Below, in pieces: positions 34,169-43,862 of a stretch of 64,000 nucleotides of DNA. The position numbers and the translations under genes are program-made. Position 1 is the first letter of the stretch; the number at the start of each line of letters is the position of its first letter. The stretch comes from Humimonas sp964465015 (GTDB lineage Bacteria; Gemmatimonadota; Gemmatimonadetes; Palauibacterales; Palauibacteraceae): positions 32,404 to 96,403 of the forward strand of contig CAYXHP010000150.1 in the NCBI GenBank assembly GCA_964465015.1. Reading direction: 5' to 3'. The notes under the pieces were generated by a model that saw nothing but the letters and a program-made list of their open reading frames with translations, was not told the origin of the DNA and did not search any database.

Positions 34169-35130
34169 GCACCGCGGCCTGCTCCCTCCTCCGCATGTCG
34201 GTGGAGGAGGACCGGTCCTTCGAGCTGGATGACTACATCGGGCCGCTGGCGCGCTGGTGTCCGGGGTGCGGCGATCACTCGGTGCTGGCCGCCGCACAGC
34301 GGCTCCTGCGCGAAGAGCAGCTGGCCCCCGAGAAGACGGTGTTCGTCTCCGGGATCGGCTGCTCGGGGCGGTTCCCGCACCACCTGGGCACGTACGGCTT
34401 CCACGGGATCCACGGCCGGGCCCTGCCGCTGGCCACGGGCGTCAAGCTCCAGCGGCCCGACCTGGCGGTGTTCGCGGTGATGGGCGACGGCGATTGCGCG
34501 TCGATCGGGGCCGGGCACTGGGTGCACGCGGTCCGCTACAACACGGACCTGGTCGCCCTCATGCTGGACAACCACATTTACGGCCTGACCAAGAAGCAGA
34601 CCTCGCCCACCACTCCGCAGGGCTATCGGACCAACACGCAGCCGCACGGCAGCTACCTGCCGGCGCTCAATCCCCTGACGGCCACCCTGGGAATCACGAA
34701 CGCGTCGTTCGTGGCCCAGACGGCCGAGTGGATCCCGCAGCATTTGCAGGCCACGCTGCGAGCCGCGTATCGCCACCGGGGCTTCGCGTTCGTCCGCATC
34801 CTCCAGCGCTGCCCGCATTACACGCTGTCCATGTTCATCGATGCGGTGCGCGACCCCGAGAAGATCGAGCTCCTGCTCCACGAGGACGGCGTCCAGGTGG
34901 ACGGGCTCGAGAAGATCTACCAGCACGTCCGGACGCACGACCCGTCCGACCTGGACTTCGCGCGGCGCCTGGCGGAGGAGGACTCGGACCCCGAGCGCCC
35001 CATCCGCCTGGGCGTCTTCTTCCGTGACCCGTCCCGTCCCGTGTACGACCAGGTCCGCCGGGTGGCCTCGCGCTCGGCCGGAGAGAAGGTCGAACTGCTG
35101 AACCGGGAGCTGGATCGCCATGCCATCTGA
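34165..35130 (+). CDS. korB: 2-oxoacid:ferredoxin oxidoreductase beta subunit (TPP-binding)
   Basis: 321 aa from ATG 34165. It carries WCPGCGDHSVL, SGIGCSGRFPHH, and the TPP/Mg motif GDGDCASIGAGHW followed by NHIYGLTKKQTSPTT, as in KorB/PorB. These provide thiamine diphosphate and the proximal [4Fe-4S] cysteines. The C-terminal 90 residues are acidic and charged. No separate delta (ferredoxin) subunit gene follows, so electrons must leave to a diffusible ferredoxin or a neighbour such as RnfB (inference). The end overlaps the next gene by 11 bp. Confidence 0.94.
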   Translation: MSTAACSLLRMSVEEDRSFELDDYIGPLARWCPGCGDHSVLAAAQRLLREEQLAPEKTVFVSGIGCSGRFPHHLGTYGFHGIHGRALPLATGVKLQRPDLAVFAVMGDGDCASIGAGHWVHAVRYNTDLVALMLDNHIYGLTKKQTSPTTPQGYRTNTQPHGSYLPALNPLTATLGITNASFVAQTAEWIPQHLQATLRAAYRHRGFAFVRILQRCPHYTLSMFIDAVRDPEKIELLLHEDGVQVDGLEKIYQHVRTHDPSDLDFARRLAEEDSDPERPIRLGVFFRDPSRPVYDQVRRVASRSAGEKVELLNRELDRHAI

Positions 35131-36148
35131 ACAGCAGGTGGACCGGGCCCTGTCCGCGCTGAGGAGCTCGATGGAAGGGTTCCGCTCCGGCGTGGCCCGC
35201 GCCGTCGACGAAGTGAGGACCGAGCTCGAGAAGCGCCGGCGACCCGAGGAGGGCCGGGCGAGCGACGCCGAGCTCGGCGCCCTCGCGGCCCGGCTGGTGG
35301 ACGCGGACCGCTTCGCGGCCCTCTTCGCCGAGGAGAGCCTCCTCGACCCGGAGGCCTACGAGCTCCTCGAGCGGGCGCACGAAGCCCTTTCCGCGCTCGA
35401 CGCGGCCGACGACCGGGTCTTCGTCGAGGAAGTCCGGCCGGACGCGAGCCTCCGCGACGCGGTGGAAGCCGGGCTGGCGCGCCTCGGCGTGGCTTTCGGA
35501 GCGGCCCGCGTGGCCGAGCTGGCCCGCGAGGGGCGCCACCGGAAGGAGGCACACGCCGAGCACCTGGCGGCCTTCCCGCCTGCCGACTGGAACCGCGCCG
35601 AACGTGGCGTGGCGCCGCCGCTGGTGGTCCGGACGCCGGGAGCCGCGCTTCGGGCCGGCGCACTGGCCGAGTTCGTGGACGGCACGCAGAAGCTGGTGCT
35701 GGTGGTCGAGGGAGCCGCGCCCCCGGCCGCGCTCGTCCGCCTCGTCACGCCGGGCGTGTTCATCCTCCAGACCGAGGACCCGACGGAGCTGGAGCGGATC
35801 GACGGCTTCGCGGGTCCCGCGGTGGCCGCGCTCTTCCCCGAGCGCTCGGGCGCGGCACTGTTCGCGCACGATCCGTCCCCCGACGATGGGCTGACCGCGC
35901 GGCTCGTGATCGGCGATCTGCCCGATCGTCAGGACCTCCGACCCATCGGCCCGATCGGGGTGTCCCAGCAGGCCGAGGAGCTGGCGCAGCTGGCCACCCT
36001 CGCAGCCGCGCCGGAGCCGGCGCGCGTCGCCGCTCCATCCGCCGATGGCCACGCGGATGGGGCCGTCGCGGGGAGGCTCGAGGTCCAGCCCGCCGACCGG
36101 CTCGCCGCGTGGCTCCTCCGCCAGGCCAACCTGCGGGACCTGGGCTGA
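35120..36148 (+). CDS. unknown 342-aa protein embedded in the 2-oxoacid oxidoreductase/Rnf operon
   Basis: 342 aa from ATG 35120, overlapping korB by 11 bp and ending 7 bp before rnfB. I recognise no family. The N-terminal 50 residues are a charged helix (DRALSALRSSMEGFRSG, VDEVRTELEKRRR), likely coiled coil. The centre holds a small alpha/beta segment (KLVLVVEGAAPPAALVRLVTPGVFILQT). An Ala/Pro-rich linker near 300 precedes a short terminal helix. There are no Cys motifs, signal peptide or membrane helix. Soluble scaffold, assembly or regulatory roles for the oxidoreductases are conceivable. Confidence 0.82.
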   Translation: MPSEQQVDRALSALRSSMEGFRSGVARAVDEVRTELEKRRRPEEGRASDAELGALAARLVDADRFAALFAEESLLDPEAYELLERAHEALSALDAADDRVFVEEVRPDASLRDAVEAGLARLGVAFGAARVAELAREGRHRKEAHAEHLAAFPPADWNRAERGVAPPLVVRTPGAALRAGALAEFVDGTQKLVLVVEGAAPPAALVRLVTPGVFILQTEDPTELERIDGFAGPAVAALFPERSGAALFAHDPSPDDGLTARLVIGDLPDRQDLRPIGPIGVSQQAEELAQLATLAAAPEPARVAAPSADGHADGAVAGRLEVQPADRLAAWLLRQANLRDLG

Positions 36149-36155
36149 GGCGACC

Positions 36156-37082
36156 ATGCAGCTGACCGCGGTCCTCGTCCCCATCGGTATCCTGACCGGG
36201 ATCGGCGTCCTCCTGGGCGCCACCATCGCGGTGGTGAACCGGAAGTTCTGGGTGTGGGAGGACCCGCGCATCGACGAGGCCGAGGCCATGCTCCCCGGCA
36301 ACAACTGCGGCGCCTGCGGCCAGCCGGGCTGCCGGGCGTTCGCCGAGGGACTCGTGGCCGGGCGCATCGCGCCGGCCGAGTGCACGGTGATGGGTACCGA
36401 GGAACGGGACGCGGTGGCCTCCTTCCTGGGCGTCGAAGCCGGGGAGGCCGAAAGGCGGGTGGCGCGCCTCCTGTGCGCCGGCGGCTCGAATGTCGCCCCG
36501 CGCAAAGCCATCTACGAGGGCACCACCAGCTGCGCCGCGGCCGTGGCCGTGACCGGCGGCGGAAAGGCGTGCCCCTGGGGGTGCGTCGGGCTGGCCGACT
36601 GCGCGATCTCGTGCGACTTCGACGCCATCCGCATGAGCGACGTCGACCTGCCGGTCGTGCAGCCAGACCTGTGCACGGCCTGCGGCGACTGCGTCGAGGC
36701 GTGCCCACTGGACCTGTTCGTCCTCATGCCGATGAGCCAGCGCCTCATCGTCCAGTGTCGCAGCCTGCTGGAGGGCCAGTCCGCGACCGAGCTGTGCGCG
36801 GTGGCCTGCGATGCCTGTGGCCGCTGCGCGATGGATGCCCCGGACCTGATCGAGATGCGGGGCGGGCTGCCGGTCATCGACTACTCGAAGAACGACCTCG
36901 CGAGCCCGGCACCCACCGCCCGCTGTCCGACGGGCGCGATCCGCTGGGTGACCGGCCGCCAGTTCGAGATGGAACCGGTGGCGGACGGGGACGGATCCTC
37001 TTCGATCGACGCGGACGGGGCGATCCCGATCCGGACACGCGAGATCGGCCGACGCTCACGCGCGGCGGCCGGAACCAACTGA
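36156..37082 (+). CDS. rnfB: Rnf complex ferredoxin subunit B
   Basis: 308 aa from ATG 36156. An N-terminal membrane helix (about 5-24) is followed by the [4Fe-4S] motif NNCGACGQPGC. Further clusters follow: CPWGCVGLADCAISC, then CTACGDCVEACP, and a third set including CDACGRC and a later RCPTGAI. The third position of the second set is followed by Asp rather than Pro. The extended ferredoxin-rich layout resembles clostridial RnfB more than the short proteobacterial form. It should accept electrons from ferredoxin. It is separated from rnfC by the 5.3-kb oxidoreductase gene. Confidence 0.93.
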   Translation: MQLTAVLVPIGILTGIGVLLGATIAVVNRKFWVWEDPRIDEAEAMLPGNNCGACGQPGCRAFAEGLVAGRIAPAECTVMGTEERDAVASFLGVEAGEAERRVARLLCAGGSNVAPRKAIYEGTTSCAAAVAVTGGGKACPWGCVGLADCAISCDFDAIRMSDVDLPVVQPDLCTACGDCVEACPLDLFVLMPMSQRLIVQCRSLLEGQSATELCAVACDACGRCAMDAPDLIEMRGGLPVIDYSKNDLASPAPTARCPTGAIRWVTGRQFEMEPVADGDGSSSIDADGAIPIRTREIGRRSRAAAGTN

Positions 37083-37096
37083 CGGGAGCGGTTGCC

Positions 37097-40000
37097 ATGA
37101 TCTGGCCCAGGAAGAACGGGAGTGGCAGGGGATCGGTCGCGAGCGAGGGGCCGGCCGGGAAGGAGTCCAGGCGCGACCCGGCCGCGGAGCCCTCGGGGGC
37201 CGGATCCGCCCGGTGGGAAGAGACCGAGACCGGAGCCACGTCCGGAGAGCCCCGCTTCCCGGGTCACCTGATGGCCATGGACGGAAGCGAAGCCGTGGCC
37301 GCCATGGAGACCGAGGCCAGCGAAGCCGCGGGCGCCTACCCGATCACGCCGGCCACGCAGATGGGCGAGTACTGGGCCGCCGCCGTGGCCAGGGGCAAGA
37401 CCAACGCCTTCGGCCGCCGCCTCATCTTCTTCGAGCCCGAGGGCGAGCACGCGGCCGCCGGGGTGACCGCCGGCCTGTCCATGTCCGGGCTGCGCTCGGC
37501 CAACTTCTCGGCCAGCCAGGGCATCGCGTACATGCACGAGTCCCTGTACGCCGCGGCGGGCAAGCGGCTCACCTACGTGCTCAACATGGCCTGCCGGGCC
37601 ATGACCAAGCAGGCGCTCAACATCCACGCCGGTCACGACGACTATCACGCCATCGACGATACGGGCTTCTTCCAGCTGTTCGCGAAGAACGTCCAGGAGG
37701 CCGCGGACCTCAACCTCATCGCGCACCGCATCGCCGAGCTGGCGCTGAACCCGGGCGTGCTGGCGCAGGATGGCTTCCTGACCAGCCACGTGATCGAGTC
37801 GCTCCGCCTGCCCGGGCCCGAGCTGGTGCGCGAGTTCCTGGGCGACCCGGCCGACCGGATTCCCTCCCCGACGCCGGCCCAGCGGCTGGTGTTCGGCGAG
37901 GAGCGCCGGCGGATCCCGATCCTGTTCGACTTCGACTACCCGACCATGCTGGGCACCGTCCAGAACCAGGACGCGTACGCCCAGGGCGTGGCCGCCCAGC
38001 GGCCCTTCTACTACGACCACGTGGCGGAGCTGGCCGATCGGGCCATGGAGGAGTTCTTCCGCCTCACCGGGCGGCGCTACGCCCGTGCCTCCGGCTACCG
38101 GCTGGAGGACGCCGAGTGGGTGCTGGTCGGACAGGGGAGCGTGGTCGGCAACGCCGAGGCGGTGGCCGACTATCTCCGGGCAGAGCGCGGACTGAAGGTC
38201 GGCGTGCTCGACATGACCATGTTCCGTCCCTTCCCGGCCGATCTCGTGGCCAGGCTCCTCTCCGGCAAGAAGGGCGTCACCGTGCTCGAGCGGCTCGACC
38301 AGCCGCTGGCGGTCGATGGGCCGATCCTGAGGGAGGTGCGGGCCGCTCTTTCGAAAGCTTCCGAGAACGGTCGGGCGCTCGAGGCCCGCGCGCGGGGGCG
38401 GGGCGGACGGTGGTCCCGAGACGACGCCGGCCAGCGGGGGCCCGGCGTTCCATCCGGCCCCGGCCTCCCGCATCGCGGTCTGCCCGCGCCAGGCCCCGAC
38501 GAGCTCCCCGAGCTCTACGGCGCCGGCTTCGGCTTCGGGAGCCGCGACATCCAGCCCGGCGACCTCGTGGCCGCGGTGGAGAACATGCTCCCCGGGGCGC
38601 ACGGCGTGCGGCAGTACTACCTCGGTATCGACTTCCTGCGCCGCGGGACCCGCCACCCCAAGCTCCAGGTGTGGCAGGAGAAGCTCCTCGAGGGCTACCC
38701 CGACCTCGGGGAGCTGGCCCTCTCCTCCGCCGGCGACCTCGACCTCATGCCGGAGGGCTCGGTCTCGGTCCGCATCCACTCCGTGGGCGGGTGGGGCGCC
38801 ATCACCATGGGGAAGAACCTCGCCCTCACCGCGTTCGAGCTCGCGGGCCTGAACGTGAAGGCGAATCCCAAGTACGGATCGGAGAAGAAGGGCCAGCCGA
38901 CCACCTTCTACGCCACCCTCTCCCCCGAGCCGGTGCGCATCAACGCCGAGCTCAAGCACGTGGACGTGGCGCTCTCGCCCGATCCCAATGTGTTCGGCAA
39001 CTCCGACCCCCTGGCGGGCCTTCGCGAGGGCGGCGCCTTCGTACTGCAGAGCGACCGGGAGCCCGGGGCGGTGTGGTCCGAGCTCCCGGCGGAGGCGCGG
39101 CGGCGCATCCTCCGGCGCCGAATCCGAATGTACGTCCTGGACGGGTTCCGGATCGCCTCCGAGGAGGCCTCGGACCCGAGCCTGCGCTACCGGATGCAGG
39201 GAGCGGCCTTCATGGGCGCCTTCTTCGCCGTCTCCTCGCTGGCCCGGCGCCAGGAGCTCGACGAAGAGACGCTGTTCGAGGGCATCCGCGACCGGCTCGC
39301 GGCCAAATTCGGCAAGCTCGGCGAACAGGTGGTGGACGACAACTTCCGGGTGATCCGGCGCGGTTACCGGGAGCTCCGCCAGGTCGAGCCCGACCTGGAG
39401 TCGGAGCCGATCGCCGAAGGGGCCATCGGCCGCGAGCTCCCGCTGGCGCCGATGCCAGCCGTGATGGCGGCGCCGGAGGCCGAGGAGGGGCTGGGTGACC
39501 CGGGCCGCTTCTACGAGCAGGTGTGCGCCCTGTACGCCGAGGGCGAGGACGGCATCGCCGACCCGTTCGCGGCTCTCAGCGCCATGCCGGCGGCCTCGAG
39601 CGCGCTCCGCGACATGACGGCGATCCGCTTCGAGGTGCCGAAGTTCGTTCCGGCCAACTGCACGGGCTGCAACAAGTGCTGGACCCAGTGCCCCGACGCG
39701 GCCATCCCCGGGCTGGTGAACACGCCGGGCCAGATCCTGGATGCCGCCATCCGGGTGGCGACCCGCGAGGACCGGCCGCTGGACCGCATCCGCCAGGTTT
39801 CCCGTCACCTGGCCGCCGAGCTGCACTCCACGCTCGAGGCGGTACCGCTCGAGCACTTCGGGGACACCCTGCGGGCCTCCTACGACAACCTGGTCGCAAA
39901 GCTGGGGTGGGATCCGGAGCGCCGGGCCGAGCTGGACCGGGACTTCGCGGCCGTCTACGAGGTGGCCGCCGAGTTCCCGGTGGCCGTCACCGCCCCCTTC

Positions 40001-42445
40001 TGGCAGCTCCCCGAGTCCAGGGAGGCCGGCAGCGGCGGGCTCCTGTCCATCACGATCAACCCGAACGCCTGCAAGGGCTGCAACATCTGCGTGGACGTGT
40101 GCCCGGACGAGGCGCTGATCACGGTCCGCCAGGACGACGAAACGGTCGAGCAGCTGCGGCACAACTGGCGGCTGTGGGAGGAGCTCCCGGACACCGACGA
40201 CCGCTACATCAACGTCGTGGACGTGGACGAGGGGATCGGCGTCCTCCCCTCTCTCCTCCTCAAGAAGGACGTGTACCGCTCCATGGTGGGCGGCGACGGC
40301 GCCTGCATGGGCTGCGGGGAGAAGACGGCCGTTCACCTGGTCGTGTCGGCCATCACGGCGGCCATGCAGCGCCGCGTGAAGAGCTTCCTCGGCGAGCTGA
40401 ACACGCTGATCGACGGACTGGACGCGAAGGCCCGTGATCTCCTGTCGGCCGACGCGGACGTGGAGCTGGCGGCCCTCACCGAGGACGGCACGGTGGACCT
40501 CGAGCTAGAGCCCGAGGCGAAGGAGACGCTGCGCCGACTGGCCTCGTCGCTCGAGTCGATCCGCGACCTCAAGTGGCGCTACGAGGAAGGGCCGGGCGGA
40601 CGGGGGCGGGCGGCGCTGGGCATCTCCAACAGCACCGGGTGCTCCTCGGTGTGGGGCAGCACCTATCCGTTCAATCCGTATCCGGTCCCATGGGTGAACC
40701 ACCTGTTCCAGGATGCACCTTCCATCGGGATCGGGCTGTTCGAGGGCACCATGCGCCGCATGGCCGACGACTTCGTGGCCGTCCGCCGGGCGCGCCTCCA
40801 GCTGGACGGGACGTACGACGCGCCGAAGCACGAGCCGGCCTTCCAGGCGTTCACCTGGGAGAATTTCACGGATCAGGAGTTCGACCTGTGTCCGCCGATG
40901 CTGGTGGTGGGCGGCGACGGCGCCATGCTCGACATCGGCTTCCAGAACCTGTCGCGACTGATGGCGTCCGGGAAGCCGATCCGCGTGCTCGTGCTCGACA
41001 CGCAGGTCTACTCGAACACGGGCGGCCAGGCGTGCACCAGCGGCTTCCTGGGCCAGGTCTCCGACATGGCCGAGTTCGGGAAGGCGCAGCACGGAAAGCG
41101 CGAAGAGCGGAAGGAGCTCGGGCTTATCGCCCTGGCCCACCGCGGCGCCTACGTGCTGCAGAGCTCGCAGGCTTCGCCCGCCCACCTGCTGGGCGGCGTC
41201 CTGCGGGGCATCCGCAAGCGGCGGCCGGCCATCTTCAACATCCACGCGCCCTGCCCGGTCGAGCACGGTCTTCCGGACGACTGGGGTCCCACGGCCGCGA
41301 AGATGGCGCACGAGAGCCGCGCCTTCCCGCACTTCATCTACGATCCGGACGCCGGCGCTTCGATCGCGGACCGCATGGACCTGGACGACAACCCGGATCG
41401 CGACCGGACGTGGCCGACCTACGATCTCACGTACCGCGACCCGGAGACGGATGAGGAGCACACGCTCGAGCTCCCGATGACGATCGCGGACTGGGCCGCC
41501 ACCGAGGGGAGGTTCCGGAAGCACTTCCGGGAGCTGCCCGTAGAGGGCGCCGAGGGAGCCCCGGACGAGGACGATCTCGTCCCGTTCCACGAGTTCGTGG
41601 AGCTGAGCGGCGAGGAGCGGGCCGGCAAGACGGCCTGGGTCCACGCGCTGGACGACGAAGGTCGCCTCACCCGGCTCTCGGTCTCCGAGGAGATCGCCGA
41701 GCTGGCGGACGACCGGCTGGCCTTCTGGTCGCAGCTCCGCGAGCTGGCGGGGCTCGAGGTGCCCGAGTCGGTGCGCCGCTCGCTGCGATCGGAGCTCGAG
41801 GCCGAGTTCGAGGCACGGAAGCGCGAGCTGGAGGCCGAGTACGCCTCGAAGCTCGATGACGTCCGCACGCGCTACCCGCGAGTGCTGGCCCGTCGGCTGG
41901 CCGAGGGCCTGGTGCGCTCGGGCGACGGGAGCCGCACGCTGGCCGAGATCCTGTCGGAGGCGGAGTCCACGCCGAACCTGGAGCCGATCAGGCTCGAGGA
42001 AGCGGGCTTCGGCGTCGACGGGGCGGCCAGCGGCCTGGTGGAGGGTGCCGCGGCGTCGAGCGCGCCCCCGGCCGGCGCGGCCACCGCCACCATGGCGCCA
42101 CCGTCCACCTCCGCGGCTTCAGCCGGGGCGAGCGCCGAAGCGCCCGCCTCCGAGCCGGAGGCGCCCGCCAAGCCCGAGCCGTCCGATCGCGGACTCCGGA
42201 TGGAGGCGTACATCGAGACGGCCCGCTGCACGAGCTGCGACGAGTGCACCAATCTCAACCCGCACATGTTCGCCTACGACGAGAACAAGCAGGCCTACAT
42301 CAAGGACGCTTCGGCGGGAACGTTCAAGGAGCTGGTCCAGGCGGCCGAGCGCTGCACGGCCGGCATCATCCACCCCGGGGACCCCCTGAACCCGGATGAA
42401 CCCGACCTGGACAAGTGGGTCGCGCGGGCGGCGCGGTTCCAGTGA
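37097..42445 (+). CDS. giant fused 2-oxoacid (pyruvate-type):ferredoxin oxidoreductase with C-terminal ferredoxin domain
   Basis: 1782 aa from ATG 37097, far above the usual 1170-1200 of one-chain NifJ enzymes. Order: a disordered Gly/Ser N terminus (1-55); alpha domain with GAYPITPATQMGEYW near 80 and HAGHDDYH; a basic linker about 430-470; gamma domain about 480-790 (SVGGWGAITMGKN, NPKYGSEKKGQPTTF); two [4Fe-4S] sites CTGCNKCWTQCP near 854 and CKGCNICVDVCP near 991, split by about 125 extra residues; TPP domain with CMGCGEK near 1070, an extra helical insert about 1085-1175, GGDGAMLDIG near 1272 and YSNTGGQACTSG near 1303; a coiled-coil stretch, an Ala/Pro linker (about 1649-1698) and a CTSCDEC ferredoxin-like domain near 1711. 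It lies between rnfB and rnfC. Confidence 0.92.
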   Translation: MIWPRKNGSGRGSVASEGPAGKESRRDPAAEPSGAGSARWEETETGATSGEPRFPGHLMAMDGSEAVAAMETEASEAAGAYPITPATQMGEYWAAAVARGKTNAFGRRLIFFEPEGEHAAAGVTAGLSMSGLRSANFSASQGIAYMHESLYAAAGKRLTYVLNMACRAMTKQALNIHAGHDDYHAIDDTGFFQLFAKNVQEAADLNLIAHRIAELALNPGVLAQDGFLTSHVIESLRLPGPELVREFLGDPADRIPSPTPAQRLVFGEERRRIPILFDFDYPTMLGTVQNQDAYAQGVAAQRPFYYDHVAELADRAMEEFFRLTGRRYARASGYRLEDAEWVLVGQGSVVGNAEAVADYLRAERGLKVGVLDMTMFRPFPADLVARLLSGKKGVTVLERLDQPLAVDGPILREVRAALSKASENGRALEARARGRGGRWSRDDAGQRGPGVPSGPGLPHRGLPAPGPDELPELYGAGFGFGSRDIQPGDLVAAVENMLPGAHGVRQYYLGIDFLRRGTRHPKLQVWQEKLLEGYPDLGELALSSAGDLDLMPEGSVSVRIHSVGGWGAITMGKNLALTAFELAGLNVKANPKYGSEKKGQPTTFYATLSPEPVRINAELKHVDVALSPDPNVFGNSDPLAGLREGGAFVLQSDREPGAVWSELPAEARRRILRRRIRMYVLDGFRIASEEASDPSLRYRMQGAAFMGAFFAVSSLARRQELDEETLFEGIRDRLAAKFGKLGEQVVDDNFRVIRRGYRELRQVEPDLESEPIAEGAIGRELPLAPMPAVMAAPEAEEGLGDPGRFYEQVCALYAEGEDGIADPFAALSAMPAASSALRDMTAIRFEVPKFVPANCTGCNKCWTQCPDAAIPGLVNTPGQILDAAIRVATREDRPLDRIRQVSRHLAAELHSTLEAVPLEHFGDTLRASYDNLVAKLGWDPERRAELDRDFAAVYEVAAEFPVAVTAPFWQLPESREAGSGGLLSITINPNACKGCNICVDVCPDEALITVRQDDETVEQLRHNWRLWEELPDTDDRYINVVDVDEGIGVLPSLLLKKDVYRSMVGGDGACMGCGEKTAVHLVVSAITAAMQRRVKSFLGELNTLIDGLDAKARDLLSADADVELAALTEDGTVDLELEPEAKETLRRLASSLESIRDLKWRYEEGPGGRGRAALGISNSTGCSSVWGSTYPFNPYPVPWVNHLFQDAPSIGIGLFEGTMRRMADDFVAVRRARLQLDGTYDAPKHEPAFQAFTWENFTDQEFDLCPPMLVVGGDGAMLDIGFQNLSRLMASGKPIRVLVLDTQVYSNTGGQACTSGFLGQVSDMAEFGKAQHGKREERKELGLIALAHRGAYVLQSSQASPAHLLGGVLRGIRKRRPAIFNIHAPCPVEHGLPDDWGPTAAKMAHESRAFPHFIYDPDAGASIADRMDLDDNPDRDRTWPTYDLTYRDPETDEEHTLELPMTIADWAATEGRFRKHFRELPVEGAEGAPDEDDLVPFHEFVELSGEERAGKTAWVHALDDEGRLTRLSVSEEIAELADDRLAFWSQLRELAGLEVPESVRRSLRSELEAEFEARKRELEAEYASKLDDVRTRYPRVLARRLAEGLVRSGDGSRTLAEILSEAESTPNLEPIRLEEAGFGVDGAASGLVEGAAASSAPPAGAATATMAPPSTSAASAGASAEAPASEPEAPAKPEPSDRGLRMEAYIETARCTSCDECTNLNPHMFAYDENKQAYIKDASAGTFKELVQAAERCTAGIIHPGDPLNPDEPDLDKWVARAARFQ

Positions 42446-42488
42446 TGCGAACCGCGTGCGCGTCCGTTGGGCCTGGAGTGGAAGCCTG

Positions 42489-43841
42489 ATGGGCACCTTT
42501 CACCACGGGGTCCACCCGCCCGAGCTCAAAGGGCTCACGGCCGGCCTCCCGATCCGGCGCATGCCCTTCCCGGAGCTGCTCGCCCTGCCGATGCGTCAGC
42601 ACGCGGGCGCCCCGGCTCGGCCGCTGGTGAAGCGCGGCGACCGGGTCGAGCGCGGAGACAAGATCGGACAGGCCGAGGGCTTCATCTCGTCCTCCGTCCA
42701 CGCCTCGGCGGCGGGAACCGTGAAGGACGTGCGGCTGTGGCCCCACCCCGACGGGAGCATGGCCGAGACGGTGGTCATCGAGGTCGACCCGATCTCCCCG
42801 CAGGGTCTCCGGCCCCGGCTCGTACCCGAGTGGGAGGGGCTGTCGCCCCGGGAGGTCGTGGAGGCGATCCAGGACGCAGGCGTGGTGGGGCTGGGTGGCG
42901 CGGCCTTCCCGGCCCACGTCAAGCTCGCCCCGCCGGCCGACGCTTCGGTCGATGTGATCGTCGCGAACGGGGCGGAGTGCGAGCCCTACCTGACCTCGGA
43001 CCACCGCACGATGGTCGAGTACCCGGAGCGGGTACACTTCGGGCTCCGGATCATGATGCACGCGCTGGGGGTCGAACGGGCCATCATCGGGGTGGAGTCC
43101 AACAAGCCCGACGCCATCGAGGCCCTTCGCTCGACGGTCCCGCCCGACCTCGACATCCAGGTTCAGGGCCTCCGCGTGAAGTACCCGCAGGGCGCCGAGA
43201 AGATGATGCTCGAGAGCCTCCTGGGCCGCAGGGTCCCGTCAGGCAAGCTCCCCATGCACGTGGGCGCGGTGGTGCAGAACGTGGGCTCGATCGCGGCCAT
43301 CGCCGAGGTGTTCGAGACCGGCTATCCGCTCATCGAGCGCATCGTGACCGTGACCGGTCCGGGCATCCGCCGGCCAGCCAACCTCATCGTACCGGTCGGG
43401 ACCCGGATCGCGGACGTCCTGGAGTTCTGCGGCGGCATGACGCAGGACGCCGAGAGGATCGTGCTCGGCGGTCCGATGATGGGGAACGCGCAGCCCGAGC
43501 CCGGCGCCCCCGTCCTCAAGGGGACGACCGGGATCGTGGTCCTCACGGGCGAGGCGATCGCCCGCTCGCGCGAGCTGGCTTGCATCCGTTGCGGAAGGTG
43601 TCTGGAGGCATGCCCGGTGTTTCTGGATCCGGCGGACCTGGGTCGCCTGGCCCGGGCCGGCCGCTACGACGAGATGCTCGACATGCATCTGTCCGACTGC
43701 ATGCTGTGCGGCTCCTGCTCCTACGTGTGCCCCTCCCACATTTCGCTGAGCCAGATGTTCGGCCTCGCCAAGGCGATGACGCGGAAGCTGGAGCGGCGCC
43801 GGAAGGAGGCCGAGCAGGCCGCGACCGGCGCGGCGGCCTGA
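42489..43841 (+). CDS. rnfC: Rnf complex subunit C
   Basis: 450 aa from ATG 42489; upstream in-frame codons lack family sequence. It begins TFHHGVHPPELK, then the barrel-sandwich hybrid segment, then GLGGAAFPAHVKL and NGAECEPYLTSDHR for FMN/NADH binding. Two [4Fe-4S] motifs close the protein: CIRCGRCLEACP and CMLCGSCSYVCP. It is the NAD(H)-facing peripheral subunit of the Rnf complex. The usual Gly-rich segment is intact, so an active NADH module is expected. Confidence 0.95.
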   Translation: MGTFHHGVHPPELKGLTAGLPIRRMPFPELLALPMRQHAGAPARPLVKRGDRVERGDKIGQAEGFISSSVHASAAGTVKDVRLWPHPDGSMAETVVIEVDPISPQGLRPRLVPEWEGLSPREVVEAIQDAGVVGLGGAAFPAHVKLAPPADASVDVIVANGAECEPYLTSDHRTMVEYPERVHFGLRIMMHALGVERAIIGVESNKPDAIEALRSTVPPDLDIQVQGLRVKYPQGAEKMMLESLLGRRVPSGKLPMHVGAVVQNVGSIAAIAEVFETGYPLIERIVTVTGPGIRRPANLIVPVGTRIADVLEFCGGMTQDAERIVLGGPMMGNAQPEPGAPVLKGTTGIVVLTGEAIARSRELACIRCGRCLEACPVFLDPADLGRLARAGRYDEMLDMHLSDCMLCGSCSYVCPSHISLSQMFGLAKAMTRKLERRRKEAEQAATGAAA

Positions 43842-43862
43842 CGGGAACGAGTGGTCGGAACC

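Noticed and set aside
36254..37096. An in-frame N-terminal extension of the giant oxidoreductase back to 36254
   Set aside because: It would overlap almost all of rnfB, whose cysteine motifs are clear in another frame.
36881..40336. A 1151-residue minus-strand open frame opposite the giant oxidoreductase
   Set aside because: Codon bias and motifs support the plus strand. The reverse frame has His/Val/Gly-rich shadow sequence only.
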